Part shown: piece after piece, positions 1-11,871 of the stretch
Layout: each line of letters begins with the position of its first letter
How positions within the stretch are numbered: the stretch's first letter is position 1
Source of the DNA: Callipepla californica brunnescens
Taxonomy: Eukaryota > Chordata > Aves > Galliformes > Odontophoridae
DNA: 64,000 nucleotides
Assembly: GCA_023055505.1 (NCBI GenBank)
Contig: JALIRH010000023.1
Coordinates: 4,036,423 to 4,100,422 of the forward strand
Reading direction: 5' to 3'
Program-made: the position numbers and the translations under genes
The notes under the pieces: generated by a model
What the model was told of the DNA's origin: nothing
The model's database searches: none
The model's input: the letters and a program-made list of their open reading frames with translations, nothing else

Positions 1-894
1 AGTATTTTTTAGCTTTCTGAACACTTGCCACTGCACTAAACATTCTGGAGGAGTCTAAGTCACCACAGAACAACTGTAACTCACGATATTAATAATAAAA
101 ATTACCCTTACTTTATTCTAAACAGCAAGACCATGACCAAAGCATTTCCGTAAGTAGCTTCATTCTGAATACTTATCAGAAAACATAATCATAAGCAATT
201 CAAATTTACATGAGTGTACAAAGCAGCAAATAAGGCATAGGATAATCCATGGGGAATATAGATCTTTAATTAAAGAATATTAGGCGCTACTGCCGAAATT
301 AACTGCAGCTGAGAGAGTACTTCTCAAGCAGTAAACGAATATCATATGTGACAAGCAATTTGTGCAATTACTTCTAAATAACCTCACTTTATAGCAAGAC
401 AGTTTTCAAGTTTCTGAAAAGAGGATGAGTAAATATTAAATTTCAGAAGAATAGGTATGTCACTCCACAGAATTAGGTAGCATATGCTCAAGTTCTTGTA
501 AGCTCTGACAAGCAGGTGTTTCAGTACTGGTTTTCCATAGTGATGTCAAGCTTTCTGCAACCACCGTGGCCATGCCACACTGTCCTTTATTTGTGCTTCA
601 AAATGGAGACATCTCTTTGAATTCTCTTAATTATATTCAGGCTACACATGAACTGCCACACACTGCACATGCAAGTAGAAGAAGAATATGCAGCATTTTG
701 TGATGGTAACAATAGCATCACTAGGTAAAGACTTTGCTGAATAACAAGCTGACTTCACAAAAGCTGACTCCACCCATCCAAGTTCAGGTGGGTAAACGTT
801 TTCCTCTATATGGATGAAAATAATGAATATATTCAGATTATGAAAGAACAGCTTTGAGGTTATATGTAGGTACTTCGAAGGTTTGGGCTTGAGT
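1..894. other. Intergenic 5' flank, no feature seen
   Basis: This is AT-rich unique-looking DNA. The only open frame, about 86 codons on the minus strand at 642-902, has no recognisable domain and runs into the CR1 3' end that starts at 895. I see no gene, RNA gene or long repeat. Confidence 0.5.
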
Positions 895-1130
895 AGAATC
901 ACAGAATCACAGAGTCGTTAAGGTTGGAAAAGAACTCTACGATCATCTAATCTATCAGTCCACCTACTCTCAATACTGCCCACTAAACCATGTCCTTACA
1001 TACTACATCTACCCTTTCCAATGCCTCCAGGGACAATGACTCCACCACCTTCATGGACTGTTCAGTGCCTCATCACTCCTGCAAAGAAATTCTTCCTAAT
1101 ATCCAATCTGAACCTCCACTGAAGAGGTGT
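895..1130 (-). mobile_element. CR1 LINE 3' fragment
   Basis: The plus strand begins with the doubled octamer AGAATCAC, followed by a GTTGGAAAAGA-type segment and ATCTAATC. This is the reverse complement of a CR1 3' terminus. The similarity continues through the 'TGCCTCCAGGGA' and 'CTTCCTAATATCCAA' blocks typical of the CR1 ORF2 end and 3'UTR. The copy is 5' truncated and diverged; its left (3') edge is sharp and its right edge is approximate. Confidence 0.85.
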
Positions 1131-2101
1131 TATGTCCAAGATGGATTTTTGAAACCTGAGTTTTCATTCAAGGAAGGCAAGTTTTGCCTTACTTCTTTCC
1201 CTCCTCAGCTTTGCAGTCCTTGTCTATTTAACCACAAGTATGCAAACTATAAGTCTCAGACGGATAAATTAACTCTAAGTAGCAAATGGAGCACTTCTTT
1301 TGCGGCACATTTGTACACAGGTTGGGGACAGGCCTCAAGGCTGCTCCCTTCTTTGAAGCTTTATGGGCTTCCTCTCAGTCTAGGGTCCCACTTCACAGAC
1401 ATATCCTGCCAACAGCGTGGGTCAGATGGTTGTATCACAGGACCTCCCTCCATGCCAATATACCAGAAATTGTTGTACAAATACACAGGGAGAGCAAAGG
1501 AGCAGCCAGTTTTGTAAGTCTTACAGAGAGCACAGGAGATGAGGGCTGCCCACCGCTGTCTCTAGCATTTCCTGTGCTCCTGTGGCACCTTTGCTAGTGC
1601 AGCAGAATTGTCACAGTACATAACACAGGATGTGACCTTCAGTCTCATGTAACTATGCTGGACTTTGCTTGTGGATGAACACTGGAAAGTCTATATGCCT
1701 TTTCAGCATACAGAAAGTATGCTTGCACGTAACATCTGGGACTGTTTCACAGTGTCAGGCAGAACATTCAGGATTAGAAAAAAAAATGTCCCTTTAATAA
1801 CACATCTGTAGGACAAATTTAAATATACATATCGAGCATTTATTGTCTTACTCGTTTGGCTTTGTTCCCTTCCACCCCTCAGCTGTGAGACAGCACAGAA
1901 CCTGAAGAGCCTTTTGCAGCCAGAAACGTCTTCCATTTTCCAGCAAAGCAATTTGTCTAATAATACATGTCCTTGCTGTGGTGACAGGTGGAAGATAGGT
2001 GCATGTCACTCAGTATATGTTCACTCTTTAGGAATATGTCCTTTAGGAATAAGCTCTTTTTAAAGTGTACTATCCTGACACATGTTTTGCAACATTCTAC
2101 A
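1131..2101. other. Intergenic, no feature seen
   Basis: The sequence has somewhat higher GC around 1290-1620. Overlapping open frames of about 100-175 codons lie on the plus strand, but they start inside the neighbouring CR1 or lack any recognisable domain or splice context. I see nothing supportable here. Confidence 0.45.
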
Positions 2102-2420
2102 GATATCTAAGGAGCAGAAGGCAAAGGGACAAGGCCGGACTTTTATCTGCAGTGCATGGTGACAGGACACAGGGAAATGGTCACAAACTGAAGCATAGGA
2201 AGTTCTGCACAAATGTGTGTGGGAACTTCTTCACAGTGCAGTGACGGAGCACTGGCACAGGCAGCACAGAGAGGTGGTAGAATCTCCTCTGGAGACGTTC
2301 ATGACCCACCTGGACACCTACCTGTGCAACCTGGGCTAGGGAGCTGCTTTGGCAGGGGGCTGGACTAGATGATCTCTGGAGATCCCTTCCAACCCCTACA
2401 GCTTTGTGATTCTGTGATCC
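2102..2420 (+). mobile_element. CR1 LINE 3' fragment
   Basis: The segment covers the end of CR1 ORF2 and the 3'UTR in the sense orientation. It includes a GGACAAGGC block, the CACTGGCACAGGCAGC block and the GGACTAGATGATCTCTGGAG block, and ends in CCTTCCAACCCCTACAG and TGTGATTCTGTGATCC. It closely resembles the copies at 38401-38924 (same strand) and 15890-16320 (opposite strand), so all three belong to one subfamily. Confidence 0.92.
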
Positions 2421-4282
2421 ATATAACCTGTCAAGGTGACATTCTCTTTGTATTAGCCTAATAAGGTGTTCCTTTGGTTTTAGGGATATGCAGACTGCAT
2501 GAGTAAAAATGTTGATCATAGCTATTCTTATGGGAGCAGGGTGATGATATTTTGAGAGGTTACTGAGAGATGCAGTTTCTCTGAAATGTGGTGCTGCAGC
2601 TGCTACTTCCAGATAAAGGGCCAGTTTGCCTGTAGGATTTTGCCAATAGTAGTTGACATGAATTCTGGCATAGACCCCAGTTTCTTTTCAAAGACGGAGT
2701 CTGCAGAGTTGGCACTAACTGAAAATGTTGCTACAGTACCAAAGACTGTCTTTTCCAAAAGAATTTTATCTATGCTTGATTTCATTTTTTTTTTTTTTTG
2801 TTTATATACCTACCAAGGTTGTGGGCTCATACAAACAGCATCATGGACAGATACTGATCAGAGCAATATGGCAGAGGGAGTCAGATGTTTTTCAGCCATT
2901 CTGCTTCTTGGCTGCTAGAAAAAGAAACGTTTGAGGGAGGGACAGAGGGATGCAGAAGAATCCAGGCAAGTAAGAGATTTGGATGTGAACGAAGTTGATA
3001 GTTAATAAATTTATCATAAAACCTTCTTACAGTTTTTCTTGAAATATTCCATTCTTCATGGAAAGTTATTGTGGGGTTCACAAGACAAAATGCTCCCTAG
3101 CTTGCCTCAGTTATTTCTGCCAAAAAACTCTGAAGCCGTTGGTTTGTGTTTTTCTCAGAAGGCTTCAGCATCTACTCCCATACCTAGACAACAGCTGTGA
3201 GTGTTCCCTGCCTGCACATGCCTGCAAGCCACTGTTTGACTCATATTCCTCAGAGATGCAAAGGAGGAAGAGGGGTGGCATGGATGGGATGTGGTGTGGT
3301 GCTTTCTTTGTTCGTTTGTACCTGAAGGAACATGTATGAATCCTCTCTGGGAGCCATCCCCCAAAACAACTCCCAGTTTTTAAAATTCCTTCCATGTCCT
3401 GCAACTCTTTAAATTGTGGTGATTTTTTTTTATTACATGCCTTTTCCAGGATCAGTCTCCAATGCAAAATAAATGAAGTGAAATCTGATGACAAGCCCTG
3501 ATTAGAAATAATGACCCAAGTTAAAATCAGGAACCACTTAGAATGTCATGTTTTCATGCATTAAGAAACTTTCCATACAGCTATGCTTGTCCTTCAAATG
3601 ACCCCTTAGCCAAAAAAAGGACCATAAATCACAAACAAAAACCAGAAATCCCATGCAAAAATCCCATAGCACATGAAGTACAGGGTATATTCTTGTGTCT
3701 TTCCACATACGGAGGAGCAAAATTATAGCATTGCTCTGGATTCATCAAGGGCTTCCACTGCTCAGGGCAGTTGTAAGCATACAGAAGTCATGGGGCCTGG
3801 AACACGACAAGCTGCGGGCACAGTGCTTCCCCCATCAGTCCTTTGTTTCATGCTGGTTACAGGTACTCTAAGCTGTAACAATTAGCTGTAGGGACTGCAT
3901 ACATTCAGTAAGGCCTCGGAGCACCAGTAAATAATTACTGAGATAAATGGCACGTCTGCAAGTCTGACATAGTGAGGCCTGGGCACATCGCCCTGCCCAC
4001 AGGCACCCAGTACACAGCAGAGGAAGAGGAGGCAGCCAGCTGTCCCTCATGACAGGCTGCTGGCTGCAGGCAGCTGCTGGCTAGAGTGCTCACAGCCCCT
4101 ACACAAGGTAAATTCTTCTAATGTGACCTAAGCTTGACTGATTTGTACTTTGTTGCATTTTGTACCTTCGTTCCCCTGCCAGATAAAGCTATTGCTCCTT
4201 TCCTGACACAGAGAATCCGTCTGTGGCAACAGGGATGTGATCAGCGTGCATTAATATATCAAATAGATGTAAAGTCTATTAG
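2421..4282. other. Intergenic, no gene seen
   Basis: Mixed-composition DNA with a 15-base T run at 2785-2799. The short open frames on both strands (about 60-110 codons) have no recognisable domains and overlap each other in several frames, as expected by chance. Confidence 0.45.
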
Positions 4283-4339
4283 TTGGACTAGATGATCTTG
4301 TAGGTCCTTTCCAACCTTATGAATCTATGAATCTATGAA
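4283..4339 (+). mobile_element. CR1 LINE 3' terminus, very short
   Basis: Only the last approximately 57 bases of a CR1 are present: GGACTAGATGATCTTGTAGG, then CCTTTCCAACC, then the tail octamer GAATCTAT repeated twice. This extreme 5' truncation is normal for CR1 retrotransposition. Confidence 0.85.
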
Positions 4340-7300
4340 AGTCTGTGAACTTAAAAGTACTGCAAGCAAGATCGGTGTAGGATGTGAACTTCCAACACAG
4401 ACCGTAAGTGAAAAGCAGAAGTGGTCAAATCTTTGAGAGGAAATGAAAGGTCACATGCTCTTCCCCTCTTTAATGAAGGTTACCGAAGTCTCCTATGTGA
4501 CACGCACCAGCAATCTCATGACCTAGAGAAGCACATCTATGCTGCAAGGCTTTATTGCTGGTTATGGTGAGGAGTTATGAATTCAGTGTTGGTTGCAAGC
4601 CCCGAATTTACCTTTTGTCTGATCATGCAAGTCTCATAACCCAGTCTGATTTCCAGTCTGGAAATCACAGCTCTTGTTTGGAAGCAACCATCATAAATAT
4701 TAAAAAGTGATCACGTCATCAGAAACTAATTTTTCAGATCTGTAACCAGACAGGAACTCATGTACTCATGATAATTTCTTACAACCTGCACTGAACCTCT
4801 GTGTTGGGGAGTCTACAATCAGAGCTGTAAAGAGATATTCATGCACCAGTATAAACCAGTGAAAGAAATATCTTGGCTAGTGAAAAAAGCTGTTATGCAT
4901 AATAAAACCAGGATTCCTAATGATACCTTGAAGATAAATATAGTCCAAGTATTCAGATAGCTTTTATTTTTATTTGATCTGGTATATTTGCTTATTTGTA
5001 CAGGAAGGTTTTCAACATTAAAGGAAAAAAATGCAAGAAGATATCTAAAATAATTCTGTGAGTTACTGAAGAAAACCACAGTAAGTACTGAATAGGTTAT
5101 CAAATTTATTTTCTCCTGTGGTAGTAGGCACTACAAAGCTGAATATACATATAATTATACAAAATGATTTTTAGCACTGTAAATTCAGTATATTCTCAAA
5201 CCAAAAAAATTGTGAAGTGGAAGCAATAAACCACCTACACTTTTGGCATAGTCACATCGTTATAAATCTAAAGAGGCAAATGATTACAAAAGAAAAATAA
5301 AAGAAGGAAAAAATGAAGGATTTCCGAGTAGATGTGCTGCTGTTGACTGGAATGCAGGTGCTGTAGTGCCTGTAAATAGATTAGCACTACACAGTCATAG
5401 AGAATCTTCACGCTGAGAAAGAAGGAAAAATTATGGCAGGTTGAGAAGGCTGTGAAACGTGTTCTCTTTTCTCCTGCCCTCCTTTTAATTATTGACAGCC
5501 TGTCACTTAACGTATTGTGGTAGAATGAATAATAAAACAGGATCCAAGTTTTCGATCCCTGCAGGATCTCTTCTTTCAAATGAAACACCGCCATCTTCAG
5601 GCAGTTTTTCATGCTTATCAGCTCGAGGAGCTTTAACGCCGTCTGAAACAAACAAACCAGCTACGTCTACGCTCTACCGGCTGAGGGATTCATATCTTGC
5701 ACGACATGGAAGGGACTTTTGAAAGGTCGCCTTCTACCTTAGGGCAGAGTGTGAGGCAGAACATAAAATGAAATGATGTGTCGTGTTTGTACATCTTTTT
5801 TTTCCCCTTCCAACAAAAGCAGAACTTCAAAATATAATATTAGCTAACATGACTGCATATGCAAATGAAATTAGAAAAGGTAATGTACCTTGGGAAATAT
5901 ATAAATAGCGCATTGTAGACCATACAGGTATTCTGCAAAGCAGTGGCATTAACATTCCCCTCTCTCCTACAGTGCCCCCAAACTGGTTTGACCTGCTGCA
6001 TTCCGTCACAAGGATCACACTGTGAATGAGACAGTGCAATAGCTGAAATGAAGACTCTGCCTGTAACAGTGCAAATAAATGGCTAAGTCTTTTATTTAAC
6101 AACGAGACGTGGTTTATGTTTATAATTTTTTATTTTTATTTTTAATTCCATGTTAGAGTGCCAGATCAGCCACTTGCATTTTCCCGAAATATTTTTTTCA
6201 TCATATGAATCACTGATGCTATCTTACTGCACCGGCAAGATATGATATGACTGTACATACATACTGTATTCAGTACAAACACATCAGAATTCCTGACATC
6301 AAAAAGCAAGTCAAGAGCAGCTGGATCCCGACTGCCACTGTCAAATAAGCAAGTAACTCAGTTAGAAGTAATACCACAGCAAGCAAAAGTCAAATTACAA
6401 ATTACGTTTTATGAAGGTTCATTTCTTGTTTGCGCAGTCTTTTACTGTTACCACTAAAAGTGAAATCTGTTATGAGGTGTTAACTTTCTGATCTTAGAGA
6501 AAATCTTTTCTCCTTTCTGTGTGGGAATATTCTTTTGTAGTTTCACAGACAGCCTGTGTGTTGGGGAACTCACTCTCTAAAGTGATTCCTCCCACCCACT
6601 GCAAAGAGCAACTTCTTTGCGGAAGAACAGTATCTTTAGAAAAGTTACAGTATAATTCATCAAACAGGTAATGACTTCAAAAATCTTCTACTTCCCAATT
6701 TCACCTAATTCTGAAAGGGAGACTGAAATATGAACCTCCCCTTCTGCACAGACAAAGGTTTGAATCTCCACTAGGTTTTCAGAGTTAAGGCCGAAGTCTT
6801 CTCAATTTCTCTTTCTTCTCTGGGCTTACTGTAAAAGCTGGCCATGTCCTACTATTTTCCAAGTGTTTTTGTTGTTACCTCTGCTTCAATCTTTTGAATC
6901 AGGAAAAGTCTCTACTATACTCCCTTCATTAATCTCCTTATTCAAACTCATAAAGTAATAAATAGAGCTCTCAGACGTTCAATAGTTCTTCCAAGTTATT
7001 CTTTTTGGACACCTCCTTACCTTACCACGTTTGCAACATGAAACATCAATGTTCTTCAGTTATATTCCATCTCTGTGGAATAATTGCCTCTGGTCTTTAA
7101 GGAGCAAGAACTCTTGACTAGTGCTGAATATACTTCCGATCCTTTGTGATTTACATTTTGCTCTTTGATATATGAAAAGTCGACACTGTACATTTTTGTG
7201 AATCAGTCAGTATGGAACTCCATATGGATTTGCAATGTATCACCAAATATCAGATAGTGATACCTGAAGAGGTGAGTGGTAGGGAGACAAAACAATAATG

Positions 7301-7367
7301 TATTATCATGAGTGCTGTACAAACAGACAAGGACAAGCAAAGGTTTCTGCAAACCTTCAGGTAAAAC
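4340..7367. other. Intergenic, no gene seen
   Basis: About 3 kb of AT-rich DNA. Open frames up to 127 codons (for example 5268-5651 minus and 5827-6102 minus) lack domains or convincing splice structure. I see no transposon that I can name. Confidence 0.45.
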
Positions 7368-7450
7368 CTGGTGTAGGGAGTTGCTTTGGCAGGGGGGTTG
7401 GACTACATGATCTCTAGAGGTCCCTTCCAACCCCTACCACTCTGAGATTC
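7368..7450 (+). mobile_element. CR1 LINE 3' terminus
   Basis: A short sense-strand 3' end. It contains the GGGAGTTGCTTTGGCAGG block, GGTTGGACTACATGATCTC and CCTTCCAACCCCTACC, followed by a degraded octamer tail (CTGAGATTC). It belongs to the same subfamily as 2102-2420. Confidence 0.85.
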
Positions 7451-7597
7451 AGTGGTATCAACTCAAATCCTCCCTTACTCCAAGAGCTCCTGCTCTTGGA
7501 ATTCCGTAGCAGATCTTGTGCAGTACAAGACAGTACAAGACTATCTCTGTCTTACTGTCTTGTCATCTATCAAATGTCCTTCCTGCAAAGAAAGGGT

Positions 7598-7980
7598 GAG
7601 ATAGCTGGGCTTATTCGTTCTGGAGAAGAAGGATATCTCACTATAGTCTTCCAGTACATTAAGGGAGCTTATAAACAGGAGGGAGAACCACCTTTTACAT
7701 GGGCAGATAGTGACAGAACAAGGGGGAAAGCCTTTAAACTAAAAGAGGGGAGATCTAGATTTCAAATTAGGAGGAAGTTCTTTACTCAGAGGGCAGTGAG
7801 GCACTGGCACCGGCTGCCCAGAGGAGCTGTGGACGCCTCAACCCTGAAGGTGCTCAGGGTCAGGCTGGATGGGGCCCTGGGACACCTGATCCATGATTGT
7901 CAGCCCTGCCCACAGTAGGGGACTGGAACTAAGCAATCTTAAGGACTCCTTAAACTCAAGGCATAATTGATTCTATGACT
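7598..7980 (+). mobile_element. CR1 LINE 3' fragment
   Basis: This sense-strand copy spans the ORF2 C-terminal part and the 3'UTR. An open frame at 7496-7918 includes the CR1 ORF2 C-terminal pattern, with an FFTQRAVRHWHRLPRGAVD stretch ending near the DCQPCPQ stop. The tail GATTCTATGACTCC ends at about 7980. It is a different subfamily from the copy just upstream. The ORF is a decayed retroelement remnant, not a host gene. Confidence 0.9.
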
Positions 7981-9281
7981 CCAAGATCCTCTGTGGAACA
8001 GGCAGTAGGAAGACGACTACTTTGCCCGCCCCCTGCACTCCTCCTGAGCAAATGCTAGCATGATCTTGGAGATAGTTCAGCTCAAGAAACAGATGGGATG
8101 GTGTGGGATGGGGTGGTAGCTTCATAGGAGTCTTTAAAGGGCAGGTCATAGAAAGAGCTTTCCAAAGAAAGACTTACTCTTTCTCTTTGACATTCCCCTC
8201 ACGGAGTGCCTGCAATCCAGGTGGTACCTGAAAGTTGCTGGAGAGACCAGCTCTAGAAGAACACAGAACACAGAGCACAGAAAGCAGATTGGCTTGTACA
8301 GATTTCTAGGTCTCATCCAGCAGGTGTAAGCTTTCTCTGCCTGAAAAAGATGTCGCTTGTGTTGTGTTCCAGTAAAATACAGCTGTATAATTGTTAAAGT
8401 CTTTTTTGTTAGTTTGTTTTTTGTTTTGTTTTGTTTAGGAAGAAAAAATGCAGGTAGATCCTTCTCAAAATTCCAGCTGAATCTAGTCCCTATCTTATAA
8501 GATATTAATTTTCCTCAATATACTCTGCCAGGTAAGGAGACCTTATTACTCCATACTGGAATAACTTATGTTCACATTCTTTTCAACAGAGGGTACCAAA
8601 GCAATGTCCTCTGCACTTGGTCTTTTTTCTATGCAGTTTATTACGAGGTTATGAATTATCTGCAGCCTATACTGTATGTATAGGCTTCAACAGCATATAT
8701 TCTTATTTTCTTTTAAATTCTTTCACTCATGATTGCTTTTCTATAGCCCTCTGTATGAGCAGAAAAAGAACAAGGAAGAAAGAAGTAAAGCTGAAAAGTA
8801 AGACATCCAGATAACACAGACAAAAACAATTGCTTCAAGGTCACCTCTCTACAAAGGAGCTCCTGACTCCCTCAGTGGCTTCTGCTAGCATATCTGGGAT
8901 CTTGGGTATTCTAGAGGTGGACATTTATGTTGCAGACAGTATTAATATTCACTGCTCCGGAGTTTTTCCAATCTCCCAATAGGGATTTTACATAACATTC
9001 AGCCACACAGTCTAACCAAGCCCATATTTTTGTCAGGTAGTATCAGAAGTAACAAAGACAATACTGAGTGTTGGTGAACAAATAGTATGCAGTGGCATCC
9101 AACAACCCAACCCACATGTACAGCTTTCCTTTGTATAAAGCTTACAGTACCTTTCATCTGTCTGTAAGATACACATTTCTTCACCTGTTTATCTAATTAA
9201 TATTCTCTCTGTACATGAAGCAAGCACTAAGGCTTCAGCTCTTTTCAATCTCATGCAATCAACCTGTGCTGTTTGTCTTAA
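7981..9281. other. Intergenic, no gene seen
   Basis: Mixed sequence with a T- and G-rich run (TTTTGTTTTGTTTTG type) near 8400-8440. I recognise no gene or transposon. Confidence 0.45.
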
Positions 9282-10392
9282 ATTCATAGATTCATAGATG
9301 CATTGGGTTGGAAAGGACCTACAAGATCATCTAGTCCAACCATCCTTCCACCACCATCCCTACCCACCAAGCTACTAAATCAAATCCCTTAGCACCTCAT
9401 CTAAACGCTTCTTGAACAACACTAGGGACGGTGCCTCAACCACCTCCCTAGGCAGGCCATTCCAGTGCCTGACCACTCTCTCAGAGAAAAAAATTTTCCT
9501 CAAATCTAATCTAAATCTTCCCCGGCACAACTTGTGTCCATTCCCTCTCGTCCTGTCATTAGTTATCTGGGAGAAGGGGCTGACCCCCTCCTCACCACAG
9601 CCTCCCTTCAGGAAGTGGTAGAGTGCGATGAGGTCTCCTCTGAGCCTCCTTTTCTCCAGGCTAAACAATCCCAGCTCCCTCAGCTGCTCCTCGTAAGACT
9701 TGTGCTCCAGACCCCTCACCAGTTTTGTTGCCCTTCTCTAAACACGCTCCAGGGCCTCGATGTCTCTCTTGTAGTGAGGGGCCCAAAACTGAACACAGTA
9801 CTCGAGGTGCGGCCGCACCAGAGCTGAGTACAGGGGGATGATCACCTCCCTGCTCCTGCTGGCCACACTATTCCTAATACAGGCCAGGATGCCATTGGCC
9901 TTCTTGGCCACCTGGGCACACTGCCGGCTCATATTGAGCCGAGCATCAACCAACACCCCCAGGTCCTTTTCCTCTATACACTCTTCAAGCCATTCTGCCC
10001 CAAGCCTATAGCACTGCATGGGATTATTGTGGCCAAAGTGCAGGACCCGGCACTTGGCCTTATTGAACCTCATCCCATTGACCTCAGCCCAGCTGTCCAG
10101 CCTATTCAGATCCCGCTGAAGGGCCTCCCTACCCTCAGGCAGATCGACACATTCTCCCAACTTGGTGTCATCCACAAACTTACTGAGGGTACACTCAATC
10201 CCCTCATCCAGGTCATCAATAAAGATATTAAACAAGACGGGCCTCAATACCGACCCCTGGGGGACACCACTCGTGACAGGACGCCAGCTGGACTTGACTC
10301 CATTAACCACTACCCGCTGGGCACGGCCCTCTAGCCAATTCTCAATCCAAAGAAGAGTGAACCTGTCCACACCATGGGCTGCCAGTCCCCTT
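9282..10392 (-). mobile_element. CR1 LINE, 5' truncated, well preserved
   Basis: This is the longest uninterrupted CR1 in the window. On the plus strand its left end is the doubled tail octamer ATTCATAG, followed by GTTGGAAAGGACC and ATCTAGTCCAACC. These are the reverse complement of a CR1 3' end. The coding part includes reverse-transcriptase blocks with SGVPQGSV and FVDD, then the ORF2 C-terminus. Homology stops at about 10392, next to AT-rich DNA, so it is 5' truncated within the reverse transcriptase. Low apparent divergence makes it the youngest-looking CR1 here. Confidence 0.95.
9375..10392 (-). pseudogene. CR1 ORF2 remnant (reverse transcriptase, C-terminal half)
   Basis: The frame is open from the truncation point down to 9741, has a single stop (CTA on the plus strand at 9738-9740), and then continues in the same frame to the natural ORF2 end at 9375. 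Visible motifs are SGVPQGS (reverse transcriptase block 4) and FVDD (the catalytic aspartate pair of block 5, with V where A is usual). The stop lies in an ERV-stop-RRA context and fits one C-to-T change in a CAG codon. The endonuclease and N-terminal reverse transcriptase are missing, so this copy could not move itself. It belongs to the LINE, not to a host gene. Confidence 0.9.
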
Positions 10393-11478
10393 ATTTTTAA
10401 TTTAATTTTTAAATGCCTTATTTTTGTAGCCAGACTGCACATCCCTGTTAGATCAATAATCATAGTAGTGTTTAAACCTCATTAATGCTTTAACTATTAG
10501 TTTCCTTTTTGCTCTGTTATCTTAACTGCTTATCAGTCATATGTGCATGCATGCCAACACGTCAACTGCATAACTACAGTAATCAGACCTCCTGTTCTTT
10601 AGTGTTTTTCAGTGTTATTTAAGCTTACACTGAGATAAAAATCCATTGCATAGCAGTTAATACTCTGAAGCTAAAAGAACAAGGTAATATTGATCCCAGA
10701 ACTTTGTAGACTGTGTTTTAAATCTGGTATAAACTAACTATAAAAGGGATGAAATTGGCAGCTAAACTGATCATAAATTAATTTTATCTGAAAGCAAGTA
10801 GGTGATATCCAATCATGAAATAAGCTAGAATTTCATATAGCTTTTCCATAGGTCAGTCATCAAGAAAGATAGCTTTCTTGATTAAAGATTAGCTTTAAAA
10901 TGAAGCTTGATAAATATAGTTAACAGGATTATGCAGTATAACTGCCCATGATGGAAAGATTAATTTGCTGTGGATGTTTCTTCCTGTATATTTATATAGA
11001 TTCTGAAAAGATGAAACTCGATTAACAGCATAGTAATAAATGAGTACGCAATCTTCATCTTTCTGCACATAGATATTAAGTCATTCAGTCTTTAAAAAAA
11101 CAACATCTCTCATTTCTCAGAGATTACCCTCACATGCAGAATGAATTTCTACTTTCACATTACCAATTTTCCACTACATCTCAGTACAGATTTCAAGGTC
11201 TTCAGAATAGGAAGTGCACAAAAAATGCCTTAGAATATGAGGCTCATCTCTCTCTTGTGTTTTCTGTGATAGAATATCATAATGACTTTCTAAAAAATAT
11301 AATTTTCTCTCTTCTTTGGCAGCTTAAAAATTACACGCAGTCCTAGTCTTGGGTCATAAGTGCTCGATTCAAATAGGCACAGGCATAACATTGAAAAATG
11401 TCAAAATCTATTTCTATATATGTAATAAGTCTTTAATATCATAAACGGAGGAGATTTTATTTCTCAGTTCCTAGGCTG
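10393..11478. other. Intergenic AT-rich DNA, no feature seen
   Basis: AT-rich unique-looking sequence. One 70-codon open frame on the plus strand (11134-11346) has no recognisable domain. Confidence 0.45.
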
Positions 11479-11871
11479 TGTTAGTTTGAATTGTGGGAAT
11501 ACAAGAAAGACTATTTAGAGCAGAAGCAATTTAGAGCAAGATAAATGGCATGAGAAAGCAAGGCTGAGAACCAAGGACACCTCCAAAGAACAGACAAACA
11601 AATTAAGCTGCATGGTGGCTGTGTGATGATGACCCTGACTGGAGGAAGAGCGCATGTCTTGGAATGACTCATGGCCCTGACTGGATAAGCACCTGCATGC
11701 GCAGTTACGGAGCGCTTGTGGAATGTTTTGTTGACATGCAAAGGTGGGTGGGAAAGTTACAAGAGAAAACTTGAGAATGTAAGGGATCTTAGAAGCTGCA
11801 ATAAATTACTTGGTTCATTCACATCTGAGTCTGTGCCTCAGATGCTGCAAATAGTTTTCAGGCTTCCAACA
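11479..11871 (+). mobile_element. Probable solo LTR of an endogenous retrovirus
   Basis: The segment begins TGTTAG and ends CCAACA, a near-inverted terminal pair of the TG...CA kind. It is GC-richer than its flanks. AATAAA at 11800-11805 lies about 70 bases before the end, as expected for the R region of a compact avian LTR, followed by a CT/TG-rich U5-like end. I could not see an exact target-site duplication or any internal coding sequence. It could instead be an unrelated GC-richer segment. Confidence 0.45.

Noticed and set aside
990..1517. 175-codon plus-strand open frame in the 5' flank
   Set aside because: Its first part lies inside a reverse-oriented CR1 fragment and the rest has no recognisable domain or splice context.
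4303..4339. Tandem GAATCTAT repeat as an independent microsatellite
   Set aside because: It is the normal octamer tail of a truncated CR1.
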